Positions 26,570 to 35,053 of a stretch of 64,000 nt of DNA are shown one piece after another. The notes under the pieces were generated by a model, which was given only the letters and a program-made list of their open reading frames with translations, ran no database searches and was not told where the DNA came from. The stretch lies in NCBI GenBank assembly GCA_022842445.1, contig JALHPO010000003.1:1-64000 (forward strand). Reading direction: 5' to 3'. Numbering within the stretch: position 1 is the first letter of the stretch; each line of letters begins with the position of its first letter. A program made the position numbers and the translations under genes. The stretch is from Nitrospira sp. (GTDB taxonomy: Bacteria; Nitrospirota; Nitrospiria; Nitrospirales; Nitrospiraceae).

Positions 26570-28090
26570 TTGGCACACCCTGAACCTTGTTGTCCCTCAC
26601 TTCAGGCTGAGACCGCACTCAGCCGCTGCGCAGCCATCCGCACACAATTGCAAGCCGCACATTTATTTGCAGACCCATCGGTCCCCTCTCCCGCCAAACC
26701 CTCGCTGGATGGCGGCGGTTCCGCCGTCCAGACCGGTACATCCTGGCGCATCAGCCCAGACCCGCTGCTGCTGTCCCGCGACCAGCTGACATTCTTCACC
26801 GCGCTTGGGCCTCGACTGCTGTCGTTCTACCGTGCGCTGAACCGCCTCTACTATGAGAGCGTGAAGGGTGTTCAGCCTTCATGGGTCGCGCAGTACCTGG
26901 ATCGCGGCAAGCCGGACGCACTGGTGACCTACAGCCGCATGAAACGGTTCAGAGACTCGCTGCCGGCCGTCATCCGGCCTGATGTGATTCCCACACAGGA
27001 CGGCATGGTCATCACCGAACTTGATTCGGTGCCCGGCGGCATCGGGCTGACAGCATGCATGTCCGAAATCTACGCGGGCACACCTGTTGACTCCGCACCC
27101 CTTCCCCTTCAACGACATGAGCTCGTTGGAGGCCGGGACGGCATGGTGCGCGGCTTCGCTTCGATGTTGCAGTCCGCCCAAGCTCAACACGCAGGATGCG
27201 TGGCCATCCTGGTGTCCGAAGAAGCCAAAGACTACCGGCCGGAAATGACCTGGCTGGCGGCGCGGCTCCGTGAACAAGGGATACCCGCCTGGTGCGTCGA
27301 GCCGCGCGACATCCGATTTACGGAAGAGGGCCTTTCCCTCAAAACAGACAGCGGCGAGCAAGCCGTCGCTTTGATCTACCGTTTTTTCGAGCTTTTCGAC
27401 CTGCCGAATATTCCCAAATCTGAACTCGTCCAGTATGCCGCAAAAAAGACTTTGGTGGCCGTGACGCCCCCCTACAAACCGGCGCTGGAGGAAAAGTCTG
27501 CCTTTGCTCTGCTGCACCATCCCATTCTACGACCCTATTGGAAGAAGGAACTTGGCGAGGACTGCTTTCTTCACCTCACCACAATCATGCCGAGAACGTG
27601 GATACTCGACCCGGCAACGCTTCCCCCCACGGCCACGATACCAGGCCTGAGCCTGGGAGAACGCGCCGTCGCGAACTGGGCCGATCTGGAAACAGCCACC
27701 CAAAAAGAACGGCACTTCGTCATCAAACCGTCGGGATTCTCTGAATTGGCGTGGGGCAGTCGAGGCGTCTCAATCGGACATGACCTGCCGCAGTCGGAGT
27801 GGACCGGTGCGCTCCACAAAGCGCTTGCATCTTTCCGGACCACACCGTACATCTTGCAGGAGTTTCACAAAGGCCGGCTGTTTGACATGGAGTACATGGA
27901 CGAACACCAGCAATCGATGGTCCACATGGCTGGACGGGCGCGCCTCTCACCCTACTATTTTGTCACTGGCGAAAAGGTGGAACTGGCTGGTATCCTGGCC
28001 ACAGTCTGCCCGGCCGACAAGAAAGTCATCCATGGCATGCAAGACGCCATCATGGCCCCTTGTGCCGTTATCACAGACAATACTCGATGA
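26570..28090 (+). CDS. ATP-grasp-like protein of unknown function
   Basis: The frame opens at 26492, but TTG at 26570 has AAAGGA 8 bases upstream and starts the protein-like part (506 residues). N-terminal 60 residues are variable and Pro/Ser-rich. From residue 75 the chain is well ordered (PDPLLLSRDQLTFFTALGPR). The C-terminal third has ATP-grasp features: FVIKPSGFSELAWGSRGV (ATP-binding Lys and glycine loop), YILQEF and FDMEYMD. The middle (TQDGMVITELDSVPGGIG) resembles the substrate part of peptide-ligase-like enzymes. It heads a plus-strand run with a glutaredoxin-like gene, kamA and dCTP deaminase; a product was not identified. Confidence 0.7.
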   Translation: MAHPEPCCPSLQAETALSRCAAIRTQLQAAHLFADPSVPSPAKPSLDGGGSAVQTGTSWRISPDPLLLSRDQLTFFTALGPRLLSFYRALNRLYYESVKGVQPSWVAQYLDRGKPDALVTYSRMKRFRDSLPAVIRPDVIPTQDGMVITELDSVPGGIGLTACMSEIYAGTPVDSAPLPLQRHELVGGRDGMVRGFASMLQSAQAQHAGCVAILVSEEAKDYRPEMTWLAARLREQGIPAWCVEPRDIRFTEEGLSLKTDSGEQAVALIYRFFELFDLPNIPKSELVQYAAKKTLVAVTPPYKPALEEKSAFALLHHPILRPYWKKELGEDCFLHLTTIMPRTWILDPATLPPTATIPGLSLGERAVANWADLETATQKERHFVIKPSGFSELAWGSRGVSIGHDLPQSEWTGALHKALASFRTTPYILQEFHKGRLFDMEYMDEHQQSMVHMAGRARLSPYYFVTGEKVELAGILATVCPADKKVIHGMQDAIMAPCAVITDNTR

Positions 28091-28135
28091 TGACTGGTAA
28101 ATGGTCCATACACGTGCGCGCGTTGAGTTATGAAG

Positions 28136-28167
28136 CCCTTTCACCCTTGAGCACTGAACCTTAAACA
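28136..28167. repeat. Heptamer-period tract upstream of glutaredoxin-like gene
   Basis: CCCTTTC ACCCTTG AGCACTG AACCTTA AACATTG forms an imperfect 7-bp-period series that ends 5 bases before the start codon and leaves no clear ribosome site for it. Confidence 0.4.
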
Positions 28168-28172
28168 TTGCC

Positions 28173-28505
28173 ATGTCTATCACACTCTACCATGTCGACT
28201 GGTGCCCCGACTGCGAAGTCGTCCGTCAAAAACTGGCAGACCTAGAACTGCCCTATGAGGACATCGTCGTTCCCGATAGCAGGTCGATGCGCAAGCAAGT
28301 CCACCAGGTATCCGGCCAGTACTATGTGCCCGTCCTCAAGGACGGCGATCTTGTTCTGACGGAGACCGCCGACATTTTGGCCTATCTGGACGAGCGGCAT
28401 AGAACCGGCGGCGCAGGAGCCGCAGAGTCGTTTCCATCGCAAGACCGCGCGATACCAGATCCGCCGGGTGACGATGACGATCATCCTTCCTGCCGGATCA
28501 ACTGA
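28173..28505 (+). CDS. Glutaredoxin / glutathione S-transferase N-terminal-like protein
   Basis: 110 residues. A thioredoxin-fold domain fills residues 1-78: ITLYHVDWCPDCEVVRQKL with a CPDC redox pair, YVPVLKDGDLVLTETADILAYL with the cis-Pro after V and the GST-like acidic 'ET' glutathione contact. The last 30 residues are polar and unstructured. It is likely a monothiol/dithiol reductase or a truncated GST-like protein. It sits 10 bp upstream of kamA, so it is in the same operon and may serve its redox needs, which is only inference. Confidence 0.82.
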   Translation: MSITLYHVDWCPDCEVVRQKLADLELPYEDIVVPDSRSMRKQVHQVSGQYYVPVLKDGDLVLTETADILAYLDERHRTGGAGAAESFPSQDRAIPDPPGDDDDHPSCRIN

Positions 28506-28514
28506 GGGCGCTCA

Positions 28515-29708
28515 ATGGAAGACTGGAAACAAGTTCTCGCGAAAAGCATTGTAAAACCGAAAGATCTGGCCGAACGATTCGGGCTCGACGCCGAAGAACT
28601 CGAAGCCATCGTCGGCCCCTATCCCATGCGGATCACCCCGACCGTCCTGGGCACGATCAAAGCCAAGGGCGATGCGATCTGGAAACAGGTCATCCCTGAA
28701 ATGGCCGAATTGGACGACCTCGACGCGGAAGACGATCCCCTCGAAGAAGATCTCATGAGTCCGGTGCCGCATCTGGTTCACCGCTACCCGGATCGCGTGC
28801 TGCTCATGGTCACCAACCAATGTCCGATCTATTGCCGCTTCTGCACAAGAAAACGGCTGGTCGGGAAACCGGGCTTCCTCAAGAAAGGCGAGCTGGATCG
28901 GGCCATCGCCTACCTCAGAGAGCACACAGAAGTACGGGATGTCATCTTGTCGGGCGGCGACCCCCTGCTTCTCCCCGACTACCTGATCGAACGGATCTTC
29001 AAAGCGCTTCGGACGATTCCACACTTGGAGTTGATCCGCATTGGATCGAGGGTCCCCGGCACCCTACCCCAGCGAATCACCCCGAAGCTCTGCGAGATTG
29101 TGAAACGCTATCATCCGATCTACATGAACCTGCATTTCAACCATCCCGACGAGCTCACACCGGAAGTGAAAGCCGCCTGCGGCATGCTGGCCGACGCCGG
29201 CGTGCCGTTGGGAGCGCAAACCGTTCTGCTCAAAGGCGTGAACGACGATCCCGACATCATGAAGCGGCTCATGCATCAGCTGTTGCTCGCGCGGGTGAAA
29301 CCCTATTACATCTATCAAGCAGACTTGACCAAGGGCACGAATCATTTCCGCACGTCGATTGAAACGGGATTGAATATCATCAAATCGCTTCAAGGCCACA
29401 CCAGCGGCATGGCGGTCCCGCACTTCGTGATCGATGCACCGGGCGGCGGCGGCAAAATCCCCCTGCTGCCGGACGACTATCTCGTGCATATGGACGAAGA
29501 CGGAGCCGTCTTGCGGAATTACGAGAATAAGACCTTTCATTACCCACAGCCACAGACCGGCAACAGCCGAGAACTTCCAATGGTCAGCGCGCGCTCATCG
29601 CACAAAAGCCCCGCTGAAACCTTTGCGTCTTGCGGCGACAGCTATCCGGACCGGGACGGCTACGCAACCTGGGGCAACAGCTGCGGCGGAGATGCGGACG
29701 ATCTGTGA
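28515..29708 (+). CDS. kamA: KamA-family radical SAM lysine 2,3-aminomutase
   Basis: 397 residues. Radical SAM motif CPIYCRFCTRKR (C-X3-C-X2-C), glycine-rich GGDPLLLPD for SAM, and PGGGGKIPLLPDDYLV with the PLP-binding Lys near residue 317. It converts L-lysine to beta-lysine in true KamA; the EpmB relatives modify EF-P. The N-terminal substrate loop (TPTVLGTIKAKGDAIWKQVIPE) is closer to KamA. The C-terminal tail after residue 350 is Ser/Asp/Gly-rich and looks non-conserved, and the clostridial zinc cysteines are not evident. Its TGA overlaps the GTG of the dCTP deaminase gene. Confidence 0.9.
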   Translation: MEDWKQVLAKSIVKPKDLAERFGLDAEELEAIVGPYPMRITPTVLGTIKAKGDAIWKQVIPEMAELDDLDAEDDPLEEDLMSPVPHLVHRYPDRVLLMVTNQCPIYCRFCTRKRLVGKPGFLKKGELDRAIAYLREHTEVRDVILSGGDPLLLPDYLIERIFKALRTIPHLELIRIGSRVPGTLPQRITPKLCEIVKRYHPIYMNLHFNHPDELTPEVKAACGMLADAGVPLGAQTVLLKGVNDDPDIMKRLMHQLLLARVKPYYIYQADLTKGTNHFRTSIETGLNIIKSLQGHTSGMAVPHFVIDAPGGGGKIPLLPDDYLVHMDEDGAVLRNYENKTFHYPQPQTGNSRELPMVSARSSHKSPAETFASCGDSYPDRDGYATWGNSCGGDADDL

Positions 29709-30862
29709 GCACTCGATCACCCCATGCCGGCATTCTCCCCTATCAAGACATCACACGGCTGATCAGCAGCCAGGTCATCGATGCATCCCCCGCGATTGAG
29801 GACCGGCAGATCCAGCCGGCCAGTCTCGATCTCCGCCTGGGACGCAAGGCCTACCGTCTGATCAGCAGTTTTTTGCCCGAACTGTCCGCCATCTCCTCCC
29901 GTCTCGACATACTCGACTTTTACCAGTCTGACCTGGTGATGTACGAGATGGACCTGACCGGCGGCGCGATTCTTGAAAAAGGCCACGTCTATCTGGTGCC
30001 GTTGCTGGAAAGCTTGAAACTGCCGAAAACCATCCGCGCCCGCGCCAATCCCAAGAGCACAACCGGCCGGCTGGACGTGTTCACCCGCGTTGTGACGGAT
30101 CTGAATGCAGGGTTCGATGAAATCCGTGCCGGCTATCACGGCCCGCTCTTCCTGGAAGTCGTCCCGCGGTCGTTCGCCATCAAGGTCTGCACCGGGCAAT
30201 CGCTCAACCAAATCCGATTCGTACGCGGCAATGCCGCCGTCCCCGACCGCGACCTGCTCGCGCTGCACCGGACGACACCGCTGCTATACCATAACGATCC
30301 GTCCAGAAAGGCCGTGGGGAACCAGGACTTTCGGGCTGAACACGGCCTCTTTCTCCGCATCGATGTCAAAGGAGACGAGCGAAGCAGCTCCCGCATCATC
30401 GGCTATCGTGCAAAGAAAAACAGCCATGTGATCGATCTCAGCAAGGTCGGCCATTACGCAGCGGCGGACTTCTGGGAACCGCTGTATCGTCATCGGCACG
30501 ACAGTCTGCTGCTGGAGCCGGAAGAGTTCTACATCCTTGCATCGAAAGAGCGTATCCGCGTGCCCGCCGGCTACGCAGCTGAAATGGTCGCCTATGAAGC
30601 GGCCTGCGGAGAGTTGCGCACCCACTACGCAGGATTCTTCGATCCAGGATTCGGTTATGGATCGAAGGGAGAAATAAAAGGGACACAAGTAGTCCTGGAA
30701 GTCCGCCCCCATGATGTACCGTTTCTGATTCACGATGGACAGACATTTTTCAAAGTCGTGTACGACAAGATGCTCGACAAGCCGAGCCAGCTCTATGGAG
30801 TGGGCCTTGGCTCATCCTATCAGCAGCAGGCCCTCACCCTTAGCAAGCATTTCAAGGCATAG
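29705..30862 (+). CDS. dcd: dCTP deaminase (2'-deoxycytidine 5'-triphosphate deaminase), double-domain type
   Basis: 385 residues from GTG at 29705 (overlapping the kamA stop as GTGA); the frame extends upstream but only inside kamA. Two trimeric dUTPase-like halves are seen: QIQPASLDLRLG with PKSTTGRLDVFTRVVTD (about 100-130) and a second half from about residue 200 with GYAAEMVAYEAACGELRTHYAGFFDPGFGY split over the loop. The N-terminal half keeps the Arg-Ala-Asn-Pro-Lys-Ser active-site segment. Long, two-domain forms occur in Alphaproteobacteria and Nitrospira. It would supply dUTP for thymidylate synthesis. The link with kamA is unexplained. Confidence 0.88.
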   Translation: MSTRSPHAGILPYQDITRLISSQVIDASPAIEDRQIQPASLDLRLGRKAYRLISSFLPELSAISSRLDILDFYQSDLVMYEMDLTGGAILEKGHVYLVPLLESLKLPKTIRARANPKSTTGRLDVFTRVVTDLNAGFDEIRAGYHGPLFLEVVPRSFAIKVCTGQSLNQIRFVRGNAAVPDRDLLALHRTTPLLYHNDPSRKAVGNQDFRAEHGLFLRIDVKGDERSSSRIIGYRAKKNSHVIDLSKVGHYAAADFWEPLYRHRHDSLLLEPEEFYILASKERIRVPAGYAAEMVAYEAACGELRTHYAGFFDPGFGYGSKGEIKGTQVVLEVRPHDVPFLIHDGQTFFKVVYDKMLDKPSQLYGVGLGSSYQQQALTLSKHFKA

Positions 30863-30865
30863 CAT

Positions 30866-31282
30866 ATGGCCCCTTCAGACCTTCCCCCCACGCAGGATCA
30901 GACGCCGAAGCTTCCGGATCCGCCAGCCGGCTCGGCGCGTGAGGAAAACGACAGCGAGCACCCGACGCAGGTCATCGGACTCATGGTCGGGACGGCGCTG
31001 ATGTTCATCGGCTTTCTCAATGTATTTCTCTCCATCAGCGGAGGGTTCGAAATCAATGTCGTGCCGTTTCTGATCTATTTCGGCGGCCTGACCGTATGGG
31101 CCAATGCCGCGGTCGAGACCCCGGCCATCCGCTACGGGGTGATGACCGTCGCTATCTCTCTGGCATTGGCACTCTTTCAGTACGGTGAAGTATTGTTTTG
31201 GCACAAGCAGGTGGTCTTTTGGGCCACCATCATCGTCGTCATGTACTTCATGTTCAACGAACCGAAGAAACCTACCGCGTGA
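30866..31282 (+). CDS. Small integral membrane protein, four helices, unknown function
   Basis: 138 residues. The first 35 are a polar, Pro/Glu-rich cytosolic tail; then four hydrophobic segments: about 37-59, 64-82, 88-107 and 116-132. The short C-terminus ends EPKKPTA. It begins 3 bp after the dCTP deaminase stop with AAGG 8 bases ahead of ATG, and is followed 7 bp later by a glycosyltransferase, so it lies within the operon. I do not recognise a family. Confidence 0.75.
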   Translation: MAPSDLPPTQDQTPKLPDPPAGSAREENDSEHPTQVIGLMVGTALMFIGFLNVFLSISGGFEINVVPFLIYFGGLTVWANAAVETPAIRYGVMTVAISLALALFQYGEVLFWHKQVVFWATIIVVMYFMFNEPKKPTA

Positions 31283-31289
31283 TGTCGCG

Positions 31290-31982
31290 ATGACGATTTC
31301 CGTCATCATCCCCACACTAAACGAAGAAACAGTCCTGGCGCAGACACTGGCGCACACGGAGGCATTGGGATTTGACGACATCATCGTAATAGATGGAGGA
31401 AGCACGGATCGGACGATCCAGCTTGCCGAAGCATACTGCATGCATACCCCCACGGTTCGCATCATCACGGCTCCCAAAGGGCGCGCGCGCCAAATGAATC
31501 AGGGAGCGAAGGCAGGCAAGGGCGACACGCTGCTCTTCTTACATGCCGACACACAGCTTCCGGGCGATGCCGGGAAAATCATTGAATCAGCCTTAGCCGA
31601 CCCCAAAGTGAAGGGGGGCCGATTCGACGTCTGTTTCGACCATCCCTCCATGTGGGGGATCACGATCGGCCTATTCATGAACTGGCGCTCACGTCTGACC
31701 AGAATCGCCACCGGCGACCAGGCCATCTTCGTCCGCCGTCAGGTGTTTGAACAGCTCGGCGGCTTCTCTGATATCCCATTGATGGAGGACATCGACTTCA
31801 GCAAGCGGCTGAAACGGGCCGGTCGAATCGCAGCGTTGCGCGAGACCGTAACCACATCATTTCGACGATGGGAGCGGCAAGGGCCGCTACGGACGATCCT
31901 CTTGATGTGGACCCTCCGATTCCTGTACTGGATCGGCGTCAGCCCTCATCGGCTACACAACTTCTACGAGACCATCCGATGA
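31290..31982 (+). CDS. Family-2 glycosyltransferase, TIGR04283 (arsenosugar biosynthesis type)
   Basis: 230 residues; ATG at 31290 follows the membrane gene by 7 bp. GT-A fold: VIIPTLNEETVLAQTL, IVIDGGSTDRT, LLFLHADTQLP (the DXD metal site is HADT) and the acceptor region GDQAIFVRRQVFEQLGGF then PLMEDIDFSKRL. These match TIGR04283, one of two transferases named for arsenosugar pathways, though most genomes with it have no proof of that product. It overlaps the following TIGR04282 gene by 4 bases (ATGA), the usual pairing. Confidence 0.9.
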   Translation: MTISVIIPTLNEETVLAQTLAHTEALGFDDIIVIDGGSTDRTIQLAEAYCMHTPTVRIITAPKGRARQMNQGAKAGKGDTLLFLHADTQLPGDAGKIIESALADPKVKGGRFDVCFDHPSMWGITIGLFMNWRSRLTRIATGDQAIFVRRQVFEQLGGFSDIPLMEDIDFSKRLKRAGRIAALRETVTTSFRRWERQGPLRTILLMWTLRFLYWIGVSPHRLHNFYETIR

Positions 31983-32734
31983 AACCCCTCACCCCTCACC
32001 CCTCACCCCTCACGTCTCACCACGCTGCGCTGGTGGTATTCGCCAAGGCGCCAACCCCGGGTCAGGTGAAAACGCGCCTCTGCCCTCCGCTGACTCACGA
32101 TGAAGCAGCCACGCTCCATGGGAGCTTTGTCCTCGATACATTGGAGCGGACGAAGACGGCAACAACACTGTTCAAATTGCCCTTCGACCGCTACCTCGCC
32201 TGTGCGCCCTCCTCGACGCATGTGTTCTTCAAAATCATGGAAGAGCGACAAAGTGTGACATTACTCGATCAAACCGGCGACGACTTGGGAACGCGCATGG
32301 CACAAGTCTTCGAGAATCTGTTCTCGCGAGGCTACAAACATGTGTTGATCGTCGGGACCGATGTGCCGGCGCTGCCGCTCGAACAATACACACAGGCGTT
32401 GACCTTGTTGAACTCGCACGACCTCGTCTTGGGTCCCGCCCTCGACGGCGGCTATTATCTGATCGCGCTCAACCGATCGGTCCCAGACCTCTTTACCGGC
32501 ATCCCCTGGTCCACCGATCAGGTGCTGAAACTGACGCAGGAAAAGGCGTCTACGCTTGGACTCAAGAGTGCCTTGCTCGCGCCGTGGCGCGACGTCGACA
32601 CCATCGACGATCTCCAGGCTCTCGTCGAAGCCAGCACACTCGATGCCAAGAGGCCGAAGCGCGACCAGTCGTTTTCGAGCCGCACGGCAGGGGCGCTCCA
32701 GCTTCTCGCCAAACGTCTGCGTTCAAGAGCATAA
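31979..32734 (+). CDS. DUF2064 / TIGR04282 glycosyltransferase (arsenosugar type)
   Basis: 251 residues. After a repeat-coded N-terminus (residues 3-14, Pro/Ser/Thr/His) the nucleotide-binding start is ALVVFAKAPTPGQVKTRL, followed by VLIVGTDVPALP and LVLGPALDGGYYLIAL, as in DUF2064 nucleotidyltransferase-like transferases. It partners the TIGR04283 gene with which it overlaps. The N-terminal extension is coded by the 7-bp-period tract at 31985-32023, so the true start might be a later codon; no internal ATG exists before the fold begins. Confidence 0.9.
   Translation: MKPLTPHPSPLTSHHAALVVFAKAPTPGQVKTRLCPPLTHDEAATLHGSFVLDTLERTKTATTLFKLPFDRYLACAPSSTHVFFKIMEERQSVTLLDQTGDDLGTRMAQVFENLFSRGYKHVLIVGTDVPALPLEQYTQALTLLNSHDLVLGPALDGGYYLIALNRSVPDLFTGIPWSTDQVLKLTQEKASTLGLKSALLAPWRDVDTIDDLQALVEASTLDAKRPKRDQSFSSRTAGALQLLAKRLRSRA
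31985..32023. repeat. Heptamer repeat (CCCCTCA)4 inside the 5' end of a coding region
   Basis: Four perfect tandem copies of CCCCTCA followed by CGTCTCA and CCACG, starting 6 bases after the ATG. Seven is not a multiple of three, so gain or loss of one unit would shift the reading frame of the DUF2064 gene. Confidence 0.8.
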
Positions 32735-32766
32735 TAGATCATCACTTCCGGACCAGAGGACCGACG

Positions 32767-33501
32767 ATGACAGATCACGTTGCGCTCATCACCGGCGGAG
32801 CCAAAGGCATTGGACGGGGCATTGCCCTCGACCTTGCTGCTCACCAGTGGAAAATTGCGATCTGCTATAGGACCAGCGAGGCTGAGGCGCAACAGACCGC
32901 CCGTGCCATCACTGAGCGAGGAGGCCGGGCTCTCGCGGTTCGCTGCGACGTGTCGGACCCGATAGCAGCCAAGGCCCTGGTGACTCAGGTTGAACAACAA
33001 TGGGGACAGATCGATGCACTCATCAACGGCGCCGGCCCCTACCACCGCGTCAATCTGTTTGAAGAGTCCGTTGCCGGATGGAACGAGATGTTCGACGGCA
33101 ATCTCCACCCCATTTTTTATCTCGCTCAAGCAGTGTCTCCCGGGATGAAGGCCCGCAAGTCCGGCCGTATCATCAGCTTCAGCATGGCCAACGCGGACCA
33201 CATGATCTCCCAGCCCGATGTCACCGCCCACTACATCGCTAAAGCCGGCGTCTTGATTCTGACCCGCACGCTGGCGAAACTGCTGGCGCCCTACGGCATC
33301 ACCGTCAATGCAATTTCTCCGGGCTTCATCGATTCCGGGAGCGCGCCGCCGGGAGAACTGGCCGGCATGACCAAACGCATACCCGCCGGATACATCGGCA
33401 CCGTCGATGATACAGTCGCAGCCGTCCGCTATCTGCTCAGCGAAGAGGCCCGTTACGTGAACGGCGCAAATATCCAGATTTCGGGCGGGTGGGGGATATA
33501 G
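32767..33501 (+). CDS. SDR-family oxidoreductase (FabG-like)
   Basis: 244 residues; ATG at 32767 has GAGGA 6 bases upstream and opens the Rossmann fold directly (MTDHVALITGGAKGIGRGIAL). NAD(P) loop TGGAKGIG, INGAGPYHR, catalytic Ser in IISFSMAN and the YIAK pair Tyr/Lys (about 155-159). The family includes 3-oxoacyl-ACP reductases and enoyl/pteridine reductases; the YIAKAGV and GSAPPGEL segments do not allow choice. It is the last gene of the plus-strand run starting at 26.6 kb; a 32-bp gap separates it from the transferases. Confidence 0.88.
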   Translation: MTDHVALITGGAKGIGRGIALDLAAHQWKIAICYRTSEAEAQQTARAITERGGRALAVRCDVSDPIAAKALVTQVEQQWGQIDALINGAGPYHRVNLFEESVAGWNEMFDGNLHPIFYLAQAVSPGMKARKSGRIISFSMANADHMISQPDVTAHYIAKAGVLILTRTLAKLLAPYGITVNAISPGFIDSGSAPPGELAGMTKRIPAGYIGTVDDTVAAVRYLLSEEARYVNGANIQISGGWGI

Positions 33502-33506
33502 GAGAT

Positions 33507-33735
33507 CTGAGAGGACTGAGTTGGTTTCAGTGCTCGCTGCCCGCGCGCCAAGACTTTGATGGTCATTTTGAGTAATGACGGCGCTCGGTCAATGCGCGCA
33601 GTATGAACCCAACTCAGTCCTCTCAGGAAGGAAGAGGCGAAGGGCTGTGCTCGCTCAATGTGCGCAGTGTAACCGACAGAGATGTCGCTCCTGAGGAAGG
33701 AGCGAGAGCGCGCTCGGTCAGTGTGCCCAGGAGAA
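33507..33735. repeat. Irregular ~60-bp array with inverted repeat
   Basis: Four core copies of the type GCTCG-N3-AATG-GCGCAG begin at about 33532, 33583, 33649 and 33712 (spacings 51, 66 and 63). An 18-bp perfect inverted repeat (33507-33524 and 33609-33626, CTGAGAGGACTGAGTTGG) frames the first two. Another stem, GCTCCT-GAGGA-AGGAGC, lies near 33687. No open frame of note. The same core recurs, reversed, at 20.5-20.7 kb and 58.8 kb. Confidence 0.75.
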
Positions 33736-33788
33736 TCAACCTGGATGCTGGTCATTGATCACCGTGGATCGAGGAAGGAGGGGTTTCG

Positions 33789-34193
33789 ATGAAAACCGAA
33801 GAAGAACGGGAAGCCCACAGACGTTTCGTTCAAGCGCTTCAGCACGAACATCTGATTTGCGCGAAACCCGGTTGCGGCGGATCCTTGGCTGTCGCCGACC
33901 AGACCCCGCATGCCGCGCGTATCAAAACCTACGAGGCAACCTGTGAACGCTGTCATGCGGTTGAGAAGATTGCAGGGCGCGAGCAAGCCTCACCGCCTTG
34001 GGACCTCGCCTCCATCACCATGATGGCGGAAGTCCATCTCCTCCATGAGCAACCCGCCTGCCCCTATGACGAGACGCCCATCACCTTTATCTCGCTGCCG
34101 AATCCACGCCGCAAGGCCCGCTACCGCCTCTTGTGTTACTACTGCGGCCGCCACGCCGAGATGAACTGGCCGCCGCCGGAAGCGAAACGGTAA
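33789..34193 (+). CDS. Cysteine-rich zinc-ribbon protein, unknown function
   Basis: 134 residues with a strong ribosome site (GGAAGGAGG before ATG). Four Cys clusters: CAKPGCGG, CERC, CPYD and CYYCG, which would make one or two zinc ribbons. The start EEEREAHRRFVQALQHEHLICAK suggests a helical N-terminus. No family is recognised. It stands between a repeat array and a convergent hydrolase gene. Confidence 0.7.
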   Translation: MKTEEEREAHRRFVQALQHEHLICAKPGCGGSLAVADQTPHAARIKTYEATCERCHAVEKIAGREQASPPWDLASITMMAEVHLLHEQPACPYDETPITFISLPNPRRKARYRLLCYYCGRHAEMNWPPPEAKR

Positions 34194-34205
34194 GCTGATC
34201 CTCTG

Positions 34206-34970
34206 CTACACCGCGAGCGCTTTTTTGATGAACTCGCCGAGACGGCGGAAGTAGACCCCGCCTCCTACCTGGTACGTGTCGTTGTGATCGGCACCCGGGA
34301 TCGCATACCAATCCTTCGGTTGGATTGCTGCGTCGAAGACCTGGCGCCCCAATTCGATGGGAATGATGTCGTCTTTGTCTCCGTGAATGACCAGCTTCGG
34401 CAACGACAACTGCGGGAGGCGGTCGATCAGTCGGAACTCAGCTCCCAACAACCAATGGGCCGGTAGCCCGGCATAGTGATACTTGGCGACAGCTTCGATG
34501 GAGGGAAATGAGGATTCAAGAATCAACGCTGGAGCCGGACGTTGCGTGGCAAGTTCTCCAGCCACCGCAGCGCCGAGCGACCGGCCGAACAGCACGATCC
34601 GCTCCGGACGAATCTTCCTGATACGCGTAAGATACTCATAGGCCCCGATCGCATCGTGATAGAGCCCCTCTTCACTGGGACGAACGGCCTGGCTTTTCCC
34701 ATACCCGCGATAGTCGAACAGAAACACCGACAACCCGAGCTGATAGAGCAACTTCATATTATCGAGACGATGGATGATATTGCCCGCATTGCCATGACAC
34801 CAGAGCATCACCGGGCGATCTGCCCTGGTCTCGACATACCAGCCGAACAACCGCGCACCATCCGCGGCCTGAAACGACACATCCTCAAGCGGCAACCCGC
34901 TGAGCTTGGCCCAATCGCGATCCTGCCAGGGTTCCGGGTGATAGACGAAGAATTGATCGAGAAGGCTCAT
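34206..34970 (-). CDS. Alpha/beta hydrolase (BEM46/YfhR-like)
   Basis: 254 residues. Oxyanion region CHGNAGNIIHR, nucleophile elbow GRSLGAA (GXSXG, Ser near 131), Asp in HGDKDDIIP and His in PGADHNDTY. The sequence FLFDYRGYGKSQ is typical of the BEM46/ABHD13 branch of serine hydrolases. N-terminal segment FVYHPEPWQDRDW may lie at the membrane. Convergent with the zinc-ribbon gene (12 bp apart). Substrate unknown. Confidence 0.9.
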   Translation of the reverse strand: MSLLDQFFVYHPEPWQDRDWAKLSGLPLEDVSFQAADGARLFGWYVETRADRPVMLWCHGNAGNIIHRLDNMKLLYQLGLSVFLFDYRGYGKSQAVRPSEEGLYHDAIGAYEYLTRIRKIRPERIVLFGRSLGAAVAGELATQRPAPALILESSFPSIEAVAKYHYAGLPAHWLLGAEFRLIDRLPQLSLPKLVIHGDKDDIIPIELGRQVFDAAIQPKDWYAIPGADHNDTYQVGGGVYFRRLGEFIKKALAV

Positions 34971-35053
34971 GATGGGACCGACAATACAACTCTGTACTTT
35001 CGAGAAAGGACCGAAGTGAGTATGACAGGAACGGCAGGTGCTTGCGAGCGCAG

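Noticed and set aside
28515..29708. EpmB (EF-P beta-lysylation) instead of KamA
   Set aside because: No epmA or efp near, and the N-terminal part is closer to KamA; the two families are hard to separate by eye, so it remains a minor possibility.
33507..33735. Possible CRISPR array
   Set aside because: Spacing varies from 51 to 66 bp, and the repeated part is only about 18 degenerate bases.
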